This document shows positions 33,315-46,640 of a stretch of DNA of 64,000 bases, one piece after another (the first letter of the stretch is position 1; every line of letters starts with the position of its first letter). Source of the stretch: Limnoperna fortunei (taxonomy: Eukaryota > Mollusca > Bivalvia > Mytilida > Modiolidae); NCBI GenBank assembly GCA_944474755.1, contig OX104122.1, positions 16,192,641 through 16,256,640 of the forward strand, given 5' to 3'. The position numbers and the translations under genes are program-made. Under the pieces are notes generated by a model. It saw only the letters and a program-made list of their open reading frames with translations, was not told the origin of the DNA and ran no database searches.

Positions 33315-34210
33315 CATGCCTCGGTACATCTACTTCTATAGTAACGTCCCTGTTTATATACATGTGATGGAAATTATAGGACAGGCACAGATAAGATTAC
33401 ATCCAGGAAGTAAATAACCACAGAACAAAGAACAAGGACTATGAGTTATGCTTGATAAGGTTATAATAGAAAAACTGGACCAATATAATTAAAACATTAA
33501 AATCTGTTCACTTTTCAATTAAATCTGATGGATGATAATACAGCATCACGCCATGCTTTGTATTTTTCCCATTTAATAGTTTGAAATTCTGTTGGCAGTA
33601 AACATGCAAAATATCAGCACTGTGAAGTTATAAAATGGTAACAGACCTATTACAGTATGGCATTTGTCATACATCATATGTAGCCTAAATTAAATCTGTG
33701 TGTAACTGCTAACATTTATTTTTGTCCTCTGTCATAAACCATCGGAGTGACATTGTTTTACTCTTTTTCTGTCCATCTGTCCTTCACAGCAATTTATGGA
33801 TGAATCTCCTCTAAACTGCTTCACTTATTGCTTCAATATTTGGTTGGATTATTTGTTATGATGTGTAGATGTGCATACTCTACTGCCATTTTGGTTTGTT
33901 AAATTTTGTAGAAGTTGTAATTAATTGACCATTTCAGCAATTTAATACAATGGTAAAAAAATTGGTAAAAAAATTGCATCAAATTCTTCTACTGAACTGC
34001 TTGACAGATTGCTTTGATATATGATAGGATTAAGTGTTGTGATGTGTAAATCTCTACCGCCATTTTAATTTGTCAAGTTTTGTACAAGATATTGGACTGC
34101 CAGATCATTGGCGCAGTCTAGTATCAGTCAAGAGATATTGGACTTTGACCATTTTAGCAATAATAAACAAAACTGAAAGCAAATTTAATGTAGCACTAAA
34201 CTTACGCATA
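33315..34210. other. PPIH 3' UTR/downstream with a decayed tandem repeat
   Basis: Two diverged units (about 33770-33960 and 33975-34150) share TCTAAACTGCTT/TCTACTGAACTGCTT, ATTGCTTYRATAT and TGTGATGTGTA. The 3' UTR end cannot be fixed. Confidence 0.45.
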
Positions 34211-34214
34211 TAGT

Positions 34215-34460
34215 CATATATATTTTTACTTGTTTGACTTTTGTTAACGCCACTTTCAGCAATTTTTCTTCTATATCATGGCATCCTGTTTTTAATGGGA
34301 GAAACTGACCTCGGTTGAAAAGCTGACACTCTTTGTCTATAAGATTCGAGTGAGCACACACTGCCTGCAGTGTGACTCGAAACTGCAATCTCTGTGTTGA
34401 AAGGTGATGTGATCAAAAGTAGACAATCTAACTTAACCACTCGGCCACCAATTGTAGTAA
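34215..34460 (-). mobile_element. SINE, near full length, diverged
   Basis: Inverse of the 21383 SINE: GTTAACGCCACTTTCAGCAA, CACTGCCTGCAGTGTGACTC (inverse B-box region) and TTAACCACTCGGCCACC (inverse A-box region), with many mismatches. Confidence 0.8.
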
Positions 34461-34639
34461 TATTTAAAGTCCATTTCATTTATCATGAAGGGTTCTCCCT
34501 AGGAAAACACTGTGGCATCGCATTTTAAAAAGGGTTCAATTTTGCATGTCACGTCATATATTCCAATAATCACATGTATTGTTGTGTGTGTTATCTCTAA
34601 GAGATGGTTAACTTTGTTGAATTAAATAATAAATATTAT

Positions 34640-35040
34640 AGCCCCACTTGTAAGAGAGGGGACTATATTGCAATTATCTTGTCTGTCTGGTGCAAACTTT
34701 TGTAACAGATTTCTCAGCTTCTACTAAAGGGATCGATTTCAAATTTGGTGCACAGCTTTAGCATGATGAGTTGAACGGTGCCTCTCCTTTTCAGGTCAAT
34801 TAATTATCTACTTCCTGTTTTGCGAGCCGACTTACTGTTTCAAGGATCAAAATAGGAAAATTTTTTGTAACAGATTTCTCGGCTTCTACTATAGGGCTTA
34901 ATTTCAAAGTTTGTAAAATGTACACAGCTTTAGAATGATGAGTTGCACTGGGCCTCCCCTTTCCAGATTAGTCAGTTTTCTACTTTCTGAAACAATACTT
35001 ACAGAGTTATTATAAAGAATGGTGGTATACTTAGCATAAC
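34640..35040. repeat. Decayed dispersed repeat, two units
   Basis: TTTGTAACAGATTTCTCAGC and TTTGTAACAGATTTCTCGGC start two ~180-bp units, each with ACACAGCTTTAG and ATGATGAGTTG. Starts ATAGCCCCACTTGTAAGAGA. Confidence 0.55.
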
Positions 35041-38000
35041 TAAGTGCTGGCCTATGTTTTTCTTAATTTGTTTGTTTTAAAGTTTTGGCATACAACAACA
35101 TATGATAACAGATATAAATACAAAGCCACAGCAGCAATGTGTCTTCAACAGACATTTTGCATTATCTTTACATCTGTCTCATTTCTTTTTTGTATAATGC
35201 ATTATTTTTAAATACATAAATCTTATTGATATAGTTAAATGTGTTATTGTCATTTAGTTTGCATTATTCAACATTGGAATGTAGTTTAGTGATAATTTGA
35301 ATTATAATTCGCTTTTTATATTTAAAAGTTCTATATCATTTCACAAACAACTGGGTGTGATTACATTTGGTTTGTCATGTAATAGAGTATTAATGTCAAT
35401 TACTTTCTGCAAAATTTAAATAAAGATTAGATAGAGTCAAGATTTATATAATTAATCCTTTGATATTGTTAAAAATATATTTAAAATGTTTGGATAGCAG
35501 TTTTTGGTTGAAATAATATACTAAGAACAAAAATATATATACTGTAATAAAAGCCACTTTGCAGGGGAAGCAATTCTGGACCGGTACATGTGCTTCAGTG
35601 TTTTTTAACAAAATTTATCAGCGTACATTTTAATGCAGATGGATCTTAATTTAACTACAGATCGTTAAATAATTCATTGCTAATTTCTTCTCAAATAACA
35701 GAAATAACAATTAAAATTTACAAGAATGTCTATTGAAAGTCACAAATCCCAGTTATGATTTAGGTCAGTCCAGTGCACTTACCACAGTCCAGCAGATTTA
35801 CTGATTATGAGAAAAAACTGAGGAGCCTAGCACTATATAAGTGCACAAGACTGATAGCAACCAAGAAGACATATTCAGCATAATAAAACTGATTAATTGC
35901 CAACATAAACTGAATCATTTTCTATAACAACATCATAATGAAGCTAAACTTCTTATTGAACACAAACATTGAAACAGATCTTGAAAAGACTGGAAAACAG
36001 ACAACAAAATGTTTAATTCAATAAATTATTTCAATAATCAACTGTTAACAAATTCATAATTCATTAATTATCATTTCAATATTAATAAAAGCAGAAATCA
36101 TTGTCCATAAGAACTTAATACAAAGTCCGGTAAACTGACAATGGTACAATACAACATACAACTATTTATAAAATAGCTGATATACATGTTTATGTTAAAA
36201 AGGATGTTCTCTGATTATGACTCTGGTGTTTTGTCAAATTTGCGTTCTCTATTAAATGCACAAGTTATTTTTAGTCATTACCAATCAACTTTCTTTTCAT
36301 AATTCAATTACAAACATCTTTAGAAACTGACAAAATATTTTGAAAACATTTGATTTGTGATTTTTAAGAGACAATACAATGTCAAAAAATATCCTATAAA
36401 AAATGACCAATTCGGAATAAAATGTTCAGTTGATTATATCATAAAACATTTCTTATTTTGTTCCTGTTATTTTCAACTGACTAGTTTAAATCCTTAACTG
36501 ATCAGTAACATCCTTAAATGACCAATGAACAAACACATAGCACCATTAATGGAATGTATAATAGCAATATATTACTTATAGTATACTACTACATATAGCC
36601 AAAGGTTTGCTTCATCTTGCACATTCTGTGGTAAAACAACAGTACGCCACTGTTTACAAGGAGCAGTTTTACCCTGTCATAAATGGATGAAAGTCAAGAA
36701 CCAGTAGAAATACAAATATTGAAAACCTCAGTGTTTTGTAAATAAAATTTCCCAAAACCAGAAAACCATCAAATTCTAAAACACTGACACCCATGATAAT
36801 GATATAAATACAACTATGTATAGCATAGCAAATGCCAAATGTAATGACAGCATTATGCAATCATAAAGATCTCTTACGCTATATTTTCAATTTTTCACAC
36901 TTTAACCTCTGAACATGTTACGTAGAAATTATCATTGGAAGGCTTGACCTGACTGCCCTGGGATTCTGCTTTATTTTTCAGCTAAAGCAACTCAAATTTA
37001 AAATGTACAAGTAGTCTAGGTTGTGTAGCATATATTGCAGGGATACCCTTAGTGATTTTAACAAATATTACATTTATGCTTATTTTATGCCATTTAGCTT
37101 CCCCTATAAAATTAAATGACCTCACTACCATGGCAACAGTTACTAAAGATATGACTCCACCTTATTTACTTAAAATGTTAACTGTTGTTTGAAAGGGTTG
37201 TTATGTTGTTTTTAACTTTTTAGCTTTATCACGGGGTTATAAGGGGGAAGCTGATCATGAGCCACTCGGTGAAAATCTGCAGAAAAATGGCAAGGCCCAA
37301 AACTACAACTTCAGTTTGACAGGAAAATGATCAATAGCAAATGGCAAGGCCCAAAACTACAACTTCAGTTTGACAGGAAAATGGTCAATAGCAAATGAAT
37401 AACTACTAATAACATAATGGTTACAGAGATTTTTTTAAGTTTACAGATGATAGACCAAAATTGATTTCAACAGATCACTTAAATAACTTTAAATTAAATT
37501 AAGATAGAACTCATTTTTATATTAATGAAACAATACTCAATATCACAGACATTTTTGCCATGCATTCAAAAATTATACACAAGTATAAATAACAAATTTC
37601 CTTTGAGCAAAATTGGTAACAGAGACATAAAATAAGGGACATAGCAACTATTCATTAATTAAGGCAGAATACAAGTTATACAAAAAGTGTGGATATTTTA
37701 AAAATAATTTAGTTTTACATAAAATGGTTGACTTTTCAGTATAGAGTACTTGTGATATTGCCCCTTATTGTGCATTCCATGTTTTTATCCTGCAATATTA
37801 TAAAAAAAACTAAATAAAAAATAAATAATGGGTTTCTCTGACTGTGCCTCACATATTTTGGTTAATGTTGTTCATCAATATTGAACAATAATGCTTTGTA
37901 ATATATTGGTACAATACAAATGGTCAATGAAGGATAGAATGACAAAAATGTGTAATGAAAAGAAATTATTTATTACATTTAATTTCAATTTGAAAAATAA

Positions 38001-38383
38001 TAAAAATAAGTATTTGATTGTACTTCAACTTAAATTACATATGATTAAATTTATTGAAATTTTATTGGCTGTTTTGCTTCTGTCACCAGGAACCTATAAA
38101 TCAAAGGGACTGGAATCTAACGATATCGTATACTTTTCCTCGTCGCGCCACTCTTAATTTGCAAACAAGTGTCGACACGGATATGACCGTATTTACAGCT
38201 TTTGTACGATACAATCTGTTTGAGACTCAAGCAATTTACGTACATATATCAATACATTGATGCATTTAATAACAAAAATTAAACAAATTAGAAAAAAAAC
38301 ATAACACACACATAAAAAATAAAGAAAAAAAAACAAAACAAAAGCAGAAACGAAAAAAAACCATACAGAACAAACAAACAACC
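35041..38383. other. No gene recognised
   Basis: AT-rich, largely unassigned. A 61-bp direct duplication is listed separately. No exon with convincing coding content was found on either strand. Confidence 0.4.
37279..37400. repeat. 61-bp tandem duplication
   Basis: AAATGGCAAGGCCCAAAACT through TCAATAGC occurs twice head-to-tail with one mismatch. Confidence 0.9.
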
Positions 38384-40313
38384 AGAGGCTCTTAAGAGCC
38401 TCTATCGCTCACCTGATTTTATAGGCAATGAAGATGGCATTTCCCTGATGTTAAAGTAAGTCCTGTAATTTTCAATAAACTTTAAATAGGACCATCCAAA
38501 CAATATTACTAGAAAGTTTTGTTTCATTGGTTAACCAGTTGTATAGAGATTTTTTTTATTTGCCAATAGGGTCCTATGTTAAACTAAGTCCTGCGGGGGA
38601 GGTGGCCATTTTGAATTTCCAATTGCCATAAAAAACATAAACTTTATAAAGGACCATCCAAACAATATTGCTAGTAAGTTTTTGTTTCCATTGATTAACC
38701 GGTTTCGGAGAAGAAGCCTTTAAAAACTTTTTCCCATATGGTCGTATGTTAAACTAAGTCCTGCGGTAGCGGCCATTTTGAATTTCCAATTGCCATAAAA
38801 AACATAAACTTAATAGAGGACCATCCAAACAATATTGCTAGTAAGTTTTTGTTTCCATTGATTAACCGGTTTCAGAGAAGAAGCCTTTAAAAACTTTTTC
38901 CCATAGGGTCCTATGTTAAACTAAGTCCTGCGGTAGCGGCCATTTTGAATTTCCAGTTGGCATAAAAATCATAAACTTTATAAAGGACCACCCAAACAAT
39001 ATTGCTAGTAAGTTTTGTTTTGATTGGTTAACCGGTTTCAGAGAAGAAGCCCTTTTTAACCTTTTTCCCATAGGGTCCAATGTTAAACTAAGTCCTGCGG
39101 TGGTGGCCATTTTGAATATCAGATTGGGATAAAAAACATTAACTTTATAGAGGACCATGCAAACAATATTGCTAGTAAGTTTTGTTTCCATTGGTTGGCC
39201 GGTTTCAGAAAAGAACCCTTTCAAATATTTTCCCATAGGGTCCTATGTTAAATTAAGTCCTGCGGTGGCAGCCATTTTGAATTTCCAATTGCCATAAAAA
39301 ACACTAACTTTATAGAGGACCATCCAAACAATATTGCTAGTAAGTTTTTGTTTCCATTGATTAACCGGTTTCAGAGAAGAAGCCTTTAAAAACTTTTTCC
39401 CATAGGGTCCTATGTTAAACTAAGTCCTGCGGTAGCGGCCATTTTGAATTTCCAATTGCCATAAAAAACATAAACTTTATAGAGGACCATCCAAACAATA
39501 TTGCTAGTAAGTTTTGTTTTGATTGGTTAAACGGTTTCAGAGAAGAAGCCCTTTTAAACTTTTTTCTCATAGGGTTGAATGTTAAACCAAGTCCTGCGGT
39601 GACGGCCATTTTGAATTTCCGATTGGGATAAAAAAACATTAACTTTATAGAGGACCATCCAAACAATATTGCTAGTAAGTTTTGTTTCCATTGGTTGACC
39701 GGTTTCAGAAAAGAAGCCTTTCAAACTTTTTCCCATAGGGTCCTATGTTAAATTAAGTCCTGCGGTGGCAGCCATTTTGAATTTCCAATAGCCATAAAAA
39801 ACACAAACTTTATAGAGGACCATCTAAACAATATTGCTAGTAAGTTTTTGTTTCCATTGATTAACCGGTTTCAGAGAAGAAGCCTTTTAAAACTTTTTCC
39901 CATAGGGTTCCATGTTAAACTAAATCCTGCGGTGGCGGCCGTTTTGAATTTCCAATTCCCATCAAAAACACAAACTTTATAGAGGACCATCCAAACAATA
40001 TTGCTAGTAAGTTTTGTTTTGATTGGTTAAACGGTTTCAGAGAAGAAGCCCTTTTAAACTTTTTTCCCATAGGGTCCTATGTTAAACTAAGTCTTGAGGT
40101 GGCGGCCATATTGGTTTACCAATCAAAATAAAAAACACAAACTTTGTAAAGGTCCATCCAATGAACATTATGGCCAAGTTTGGTTTCAATTGGCCAAGTG
40201 GTTTCAGAGAAGAAGATTAAAATGTAAAAAGTTTACAGACGCCGACGACGACGACGCCGACGGACGCAAAGTGATAACAATAGCTCACATGACCCTTTGG
40301 GTCAGGTGAGCTA
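38384..40313 (+). mobile_element. Tandem-core non-autonomous element, family B
   Basis: The left end is a perfect palindrome, AGAGGCTCTTAAGAGCCTCT, followed by CGCTCACCTGA. The right end TCAGGTGAGC is its inverse and forms a local hairpin with GCTCACATGACCC. A GACGACGACGACGCC microsatellite lies at about 40238-40263. The core has about 10 units of ~166 bp built on AGTCCTGCGGTGGCGGCCAT and ATCCAAACAATATTGCTAGT. Ends match family A although the core is unrelated. Short minus-strand open frames are repeat shadows. Confidence 0.85.
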
Positions 40314-40319
40314 AAAATA

Positions 40320-40352
40320 AAGGTGTTGGATGGCAGAGGATTCTTGGACATG
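40320..40352. repeat. Single arm of the 11.4-kb foldback family
   Basis: GTTGGATGGCAGAGGATTCT TGG matches one arm of the elements at 11374 and 25661; no partner arm is present here. Confidence 0.6.
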
Positions 40353-41355
40353 AACTTTTAATTTGGTCAATACACTTTACATGGACCTCTTCAAATCTGG
40401 ATAATTTAATAATATATAGATTATTATAAGTTTAAATATTTAGCATTATATTGCTGTTCTTCATCTGTTTGTTACAATAAACTGCATGTTTTACTAAGTT
40501 CAATTTTCCTTTACAACAAATATATACTTCCTCCTTAATGATTTTCTACAATTGCTTTTCAAATATTTAATAGTGAGCACAGCTCACAGTGGGCAGCTAC
40601 CCACGAAGAGTGTTGAGCTCTAAGGCTATAATGTGTCAAGTGATCAAAGTCAAATATCTGCTTAGTGCTAATATTGATTTTTTTTCGTCCGCAAATTGAT
40701 ATCATCAAAAAATTGTAACAAAGTCAATGCAGAAGAGCACTAAAGAAAGCCTTAAAAATAAAGTTAACATCGATAAAAAATCAATGTTATATTAAAAAAT
40801 AACAACAAAAATTTCATACTATTTTTTGCAATCTCTAATTCGATAAAAAACTGAGAGGCACTTTTAGGGTGTTCTGAAGTAACGTCAATTATAAAATGCA
40901 CATTATGTATTAATAATATAGGACTATATTGTCTGTGCTCGCATTTTGGCAATGCCTACAACAGTTTATTAATACCCATATGTAATAAATGAATAAAGAT
41001 CATCCAAAATCTACACAATATTGATATGTAGTTAACAAACTTGACATTTGGTGGTTGTGTATGTTGTGTCAAATCTATTTCTGTCCAAGGTACATAAATA
41101 CATAAATATAAATATAAAAAACACAAAAGCAAGTGTTCATTTACAAAAGTATGAGAGATGCACAAGTAGCTTTGCAGAGTAAAAGGGGTGGGGGAGTTAC
41201 AAGGCAATTGAGATATTTTACATATAAAGCTTGTGTGTTTTGCTACAAGATTTCATTTCACCTGGAATTAATATTTGACTAAAACTTACATTAAATTAAT
41301 CTAACTAAAACCTGAGTACAACTTTGTTGAAACTTGTCTAAAAACATCAAAATAC
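40353..41355. other. No gene recognised; family R fragment
   Basis: An inverse fragment of dispersed repeat family R lies at about 40855-40955 (GTGTTCTGAAGTAACGTCA and GTGCTCGCATTTTGG). The rest is AT-rich and unassigned. Confidence 0.45.
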
Positions 41356-42483
41356 ACAAATAACCATCTTCGCTAGCCAAGTGTTACGATCAGGTCCCCC
41401 CTCTCTTCACCCTTGGCAGATCTAGATGAGTTTTTTGTAATTCCCGCCAACGCCACCTTACGGATTCACAAGTTGCGTCCCTTTATATTACATCATAATC
41501 TGCCAATCAGAATAAGGCTTGTATATCGGTTTGGTGTCATTTTTGAAGTAAAATGGCAGCGCCCAGCTTCGAGAAAGCTTGTGAATTTCTAGCCGCGCTA
41601 GAAATCAGGTTACATCAAGTTACATCAATTTAGGCAATTTTACAACGAAAATCTGTTTTTGTTGGTACCACGCGAAGCTGAAAATCACTAGCGAATAGTT
41701 CGAATTTGTCGTTGGTAGACCAAGACAAGAGGTTGTTACATGTGTTGGCGACGACAAGTGGAGAGGGATATTATTGAAGTCAAGCGTCTACCAGGAGAAA
41801 TTAAAATTGATTGCTATAGATGAGACACACACAGTTCATTGGTAAGCAACATTAATAATTTATTTCTTCGTTTATTCATTGATATTTTATGACTTTTCGT
41901 TCGTTTACTGGTGTCATTACACATAGCTGTGTTATTTTCGCTGCAGGACGATTAATCCCATAAGTAAAACGGACCACGGAAAATATATAATAGTAAATAC
42001 AGATATTGTTATATCAACAAATAATTATTTATATAAAAATAATATAATAGAAAAATAATTAATGCATTAAAATTAATAAGGAAAAATTATTACAAATTAT
42101 TAAAACTTTTACAATGATGATTCATTATACACTACTAATTAATATTGATTGATTAGATGGCTGCTTTACGTCCAGCGAACAGTATTTCAGCTATATTTAG
42201 GACAAGAACAAGTTAACAAACAATAAATCAACAGAAAATGGGGGTTGGATGGGTCACGGAATAAAATTTTGACTGCCACTGGAAAAGTATGGAGTTTTGG
42301 GTAGGGGCGGAAAATATAGCCTTTTGTAGCGGCTACAATGAGCCTACTCTTTTTCGAAATCTACAAAAGGGGTCTTTATCGTGCAAGGAGCGTGGCACTC
42401 TCCAAAAACGTTACCCACTACGGTCTGTGGTCAGGCTTTCCGTATTATGACCTGACAACCACCAAACGAGAGGGTCTCCCCTA

Positions 42484-44077
42484 CAGTACGCCCAGAGTGT
42501 ATGGTCACTCAAACACTCTACACAGTGTAGAGTGTTTCACGGTGTTACACCGAAAATTTTGAGTGTAGACACTCAAAATCACCCACAGCTTATCTCTACC
42601 CCAAATTGCAAAAATAATTGTTTATTCAATTTGTTGTTAGTCACTCTTGCATTACCAACAGCTATAGACTGGTAAAGTCATGTCAATACGAAGAATTTAG
42701 AACTTTAAATAATTTTTTTTAATAATTTTCGTAAATAAATCGGAACTTGCACTAGAACTGATTTTTTTAAGAACAACTTGATATACGGTAATTAAAGAAT
42801 AAGACTATATACAGTCCTTAGTTCAAGTAACAACAAACGGTATACCAGTGATGATGTGTTTTGTCCTTATTGTTTCATATACATCATATCAATTCGGTTT
42901 TTTTGCCGGCAATACACTAATGTTAACGTTTTCTCTAGACAAGGTGCACTGACAAATAAATGCACAACTGTTTAACCACGCGGTCAGCAGAAAGTAATCG
43001 AGGTCAAATATACATTTACATCTTTAATGTACGAAAACCATGAAATAAAAACAGAAATTTTATTTAAGAAACATTATCCGTATACACATTAAAAATGTCA
43101 ATTTTGTTACACCGAATTTGACCCATATTAGAGATAAAAAATAGATCGATTGGTTTATGTGCCAAGTAACTGTTACCGGTAATTAATAACGACGATTGTT
43201 GTTTTTATCGTTATAGTTTAATTATGTTTTCACTGAAATAATATGCGAATTTAGTTTCGTTTGTCCAAAAAAATGACAATAGGCATACACTTAAAATATT
43301 TTTCTCCCTACTCTAGACTAAAGTAAAGCCACGTGTAACATGTACATAAATACACAACTGACTTGTTAAACCGTGTGCTTTGCATGAAGTATAATTTGGA
43401 TTAAAAGCTTTACATTTATATTGCCGAAATTAAAAAAAAAGTAAGTTCTGTTTGAAAAAAAATCGTATTCACGTAAAATAGTTTTGACAATGCCGACCGA
43501 AATAGAAATAAATAAAAATAGGTTCCAGGCATGCGCACGATTTGCATAAATTCGCGAAGTGAAAGAAGCTGAACTGTCAATTGTACTAGCACAGCTCACT
43601 CTCCTCAGACTTCCAGGATTGCAATAAATCAAATTGTTAACGTTGTTGAAACCACTAAAGACGCTAATTATTTATAATTAATTTTTAAATATTGATAGAC
43701 ATATAGATAAAGACCGACAAGTTATTTCTACATGCGCAAAACAAAAGTTGAAAAGAAAAATCGTGAAGTTCGAAGATTGAACACATTTTAATTTTGTACA
43801 TGTAGTAATGAGAAAAGCAAGACATTAGTTGGTTCTTTGCTTACAATAAACAATCGATACAATATATTTTCTACACCCTGAAAATCCGAAAAACACAGTG
43901 TCACACCGTGTTACACCCGAAAGTCGGTACATCAAGGGGATTAATTTTAAGGTGGTGATAGATAACAACACTCTGAAACACTGTGATTCTCCGAGAAAAT
44001 TGCGGTGGTACACCGTGTAACACCGAGAAATTTCTCTAATTTGAGTGTTTGAGTGACCACACACTCTGGGCGTACTG
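42484..44077. mobile_element. 1.6-kb Tc1/mariner-type MITE in the helicase intron
   Basis: Ends CAGTACGCCCAGAGTGTATG and the inverse CACACTCTGGGCGTACTG, each bordered by TA (42482-42483 and 44078-44079). TIRs continue through GGTCACTCAAACACT. TA duplication and a CAGT start fit Tc1/mariner. No transposase-sized frame or DDE-type motif is seen, so it is non-autonomous. Multiple GTGTTACAC/GTGTAACAC palindromes lie near both ends. Confidence 0.85.
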
Positions 44078-44369
44078 TATCCACCACCCGGGGATGCGCT
44101 GTTCTGCTCTGCAGGTCGAGCACTGGGATTCCTCCCAGTATGGTCCCAGAATTAATATCGAAGGTTGTCAATTGCAACAATATATGGTCGAGCTATTCAG
44201 AAGACACAATGACAGTTGTACATGTACATGTATGTCTAACAAATGTTTTAAAGTTTTTTTAATTAAGGGTTTATTGTTGTCTTATTAATACTGGTATGTA
44301 CTTGCAATTGACTATGTCGACTTTGTTATGTGGCATGTCATTAAAAAATAAAAATTCTCTACACTAGGT

Positions 44370-44430
44370 TTTCCAATAAAACCTGGATGCCATGATAGTG
44401 TTGAACACCATTAAAGCAAACAAACAAAAT
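44370..44430 (+). mobile_element. SINE 3' tail fragment
   Basis: AACCTGGATGCCATGATAGT and GAACACCATTAAAGCAAACAAACAAAA match the end of the SINE family. Confidence 0.55.
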
Positions 44431-46014
44431 AACTGATAATCTACTTCATTAACCAACTGTGGGAGCGTATTTCAGGTAAAACAGTGTAATGTTAAAGTGC
44501 CAAATAACATGATAGTTAATATATACTTGGAACTAATATAATTTTAACAATTTTGCAGGGGTGAACAAAGTAAGAATGATGACCCATTTAGAGAATGGTT
44601 TTCAAGGTTAGAACTAAGGTCTCCTTGTCCTAACCTTCCATTGGCTGCATTAACAGCTATTTCTGGACCCAGTGAAAGAAGAAAAAATATGAAAAGGTGT
44701 TGCTTAGCTGCAGGAGCAGAAGTAGTACTGGAGTCTTGGGACACACCAACATCAAAATATCCACCGTTTCCAATCCAAACAAAGATAATCTTGAACATGT
44801 GTTTGAAAGGGTAAAAAACAGCATAAAAACAAAACACTTATGTATGCGATTTTCTGTACAACTATAGCAGATGTACATGTAGCAAAACTGTACCTGATGT
44901 TTGTAAAATTATTGGGAATCGGTTGTGAACATTTTCAAATATTCCACAGCAAACCAAATGAAAAAGTGAAAGAAAAAATATGTAACGACATGACCATGGA
45001 TGACAAGATTCTCATCCTGATATGCACAAATTCAGCAGTAATGGGAGTGAATATCTAGGGTGTTCACAATATCGTACACTGTGAATAACCCAGGGAAATG
45101 GATACAATTGCACAGCAATTAGGTAGAGCCGGCAGAGATGGAACACTTTTTGATGAACTTGTTTTGTTTATATAACAAGAAGGACATATGAAGCAAGTAG
45201 AGTGTGACTATGTGCAAACACCAGCTTTTGTGTTCTAGTTATATGACTAAACCTTCTTCTATTGCACCTTTGCACAATTGTTGTGATGTTTGCGACAAAA
45301 AATGCCCTTGTCATGCTTGTGGAGAGGAGACATGTCCAAGAACACATGTTGCTGCTGTGGCGGCTCAACAGGATTCTGATTCTTCTAATGAAGAAAGTAT
45401 GAACAGATTTATTTATCCAGGGAGTCTAGAGCATTCTCGAAAGAAGCCCGAGTCATTTAAAAGTTCATGGACCGAATATAAATCTGGAGCATAATTACTT
45501 CACCATGAAGTCCTTCAATGATTTACTGATACAGTAATGTCAATATTGCACGAAGATGTGAAATATTTTTTACACCAGATGAAGTTATGAGAAACTTTCA
45601 TTTCATATGAATATATGCCAAATAAAATGCATTGTTTTTGAAGATACTGAAATGTACAACAAGTCGGATAGTGATTGTAACACCCCATCTTATTAAAGTG
45701 TCAGAACTGACATGTCATTTCTATAATTACTATGGTTAATGTATATTTTGCCAATATATTATAAATTTTAAGGTAAAAGTTGTGTTGTTCCTCTCCAAAA
45801 AGTATATTGTTGCCTTTATTTATATTAACATAGATCAGCATGAAGCCAGGATGTTGCATGCTTGCAATACAATCTACCAAAATTTATCATCTTCCTATTT
45901 CATGCGGATGATTTAATACAAGTTCTAGCTGCCATATCTTTACATGTTGTGTGCAGTAGTTAAAATAAAAACTTGACAGAAAATCATTGTAACATCTTAA
46001 CTAATTTCTCCAGG

Positions 46015-46105
46015 TATTAGGGCTTCCTGCCCTAATAAAAAATGGACAATATGGCAAAAAATTGCTGAAAGTGGCATTAAACACCATTTACAAAAACATA
46101 CATTA
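46015..46105 (+). mobile_element. SINE 3' fragment
   Basis: CTAATAAAAAATGGACAATA and AATTGCTGAAAGTGGCATTA match the SINE tail; the head is missing. Confidence 0.65.
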
Positions 46106-46519
46106 AGTGGTGCATGGAATTCATTCAAGTGTGATAAAGTTGTTACAGGTTAGGGTCCAAGGTTGCCAGTTGTCTCTAAGCACTACAGCTTTTTTAACCA
46201 ATAAAATTACTATTGGTCACCACAAAACAACTGAAATATTGTCGACAGTGATGATCAATGCTAACAACCAATCATTCAATATCATACAGGTAGCAACCAA
46301 TAAAAAAAAGTAAGAAGTACTAATGTAAGACAATAACAAACAGGTTTCACATGGATTATGATCTTTTATGTGACAGTACAGTATTACAAATGTGGTGAAA
46401 TATATTTTACACTGATACATACAAGTCGCTCCTTGTTTTCTATGATCCATTTATAAAGATTGTCTATCTGTATACATGACACATTTTGGAAACAGTATTC
46501 ACGACCAGGTTTATAATAT

Positions 46520-46640
46520 ACTATTGATCACATGGTCTGTCAAAAATGAGGATGCGGGTCGAGTCTCACTGCAGGCAGGGTGCACTTGACTAATCTTAAC
46601 TAAATCAGAACGCTATGATATAGCTGAAAAAAGTTTATTA
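46520..46640 (+). mobile_element. SINE internal fragment
   Basis: TACTATTGATCACATGGTCT, GGGTCGAGTCTCACTGCAGG and ATATAGCTGAAAAAAG keep the SINE order; the A-box end and tail are missing. Confidence 0.7.

Larger units (their letters stand above)
41553..45494 (+). pseudogene. RecQ-like ATP-dependent DNA helicase, broken
   Basis: Exon 1 (41553-41841) starts MAAPSFEKACEFLAALEI and ends KLKLIAIDETHTVHW across the splice; the intron 41842-44558 is GT-AG and phase-correct. Exon 2 (44559 on) reads GEQSKNDDPFREWFSRLELR, LPLAALTAISGPSERR, then in a shifted frame a region with SAVMGVN and AQQLGRAGRDG (RecQ motifs V and VI), and a Cys-rich CCDVCDKKCPCHACGEETC tail. Motif II is DETH where RecQ has DEAH. 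The ATP-binding loop is lost in a damaged stretch near 41630-41700. Several stops and frameshifts (for example near 41635, 44810, 45055 and 45085) show the gene is dead. Live relatives unwind DNA with 3'-5' polarity. Confidence 0.85.

Noticed and set aside
38916..39736. Minus-strand frames of 60-106 aa
   Set aside because: They are shadows of the ~166-bp core units of element B.
44544..44878. Minus-strand frames of 73 and 97 aa
   Set aside because: They are antisense to the RecQ-like pseudogene exon, whose plus-strand reading has family motifs.
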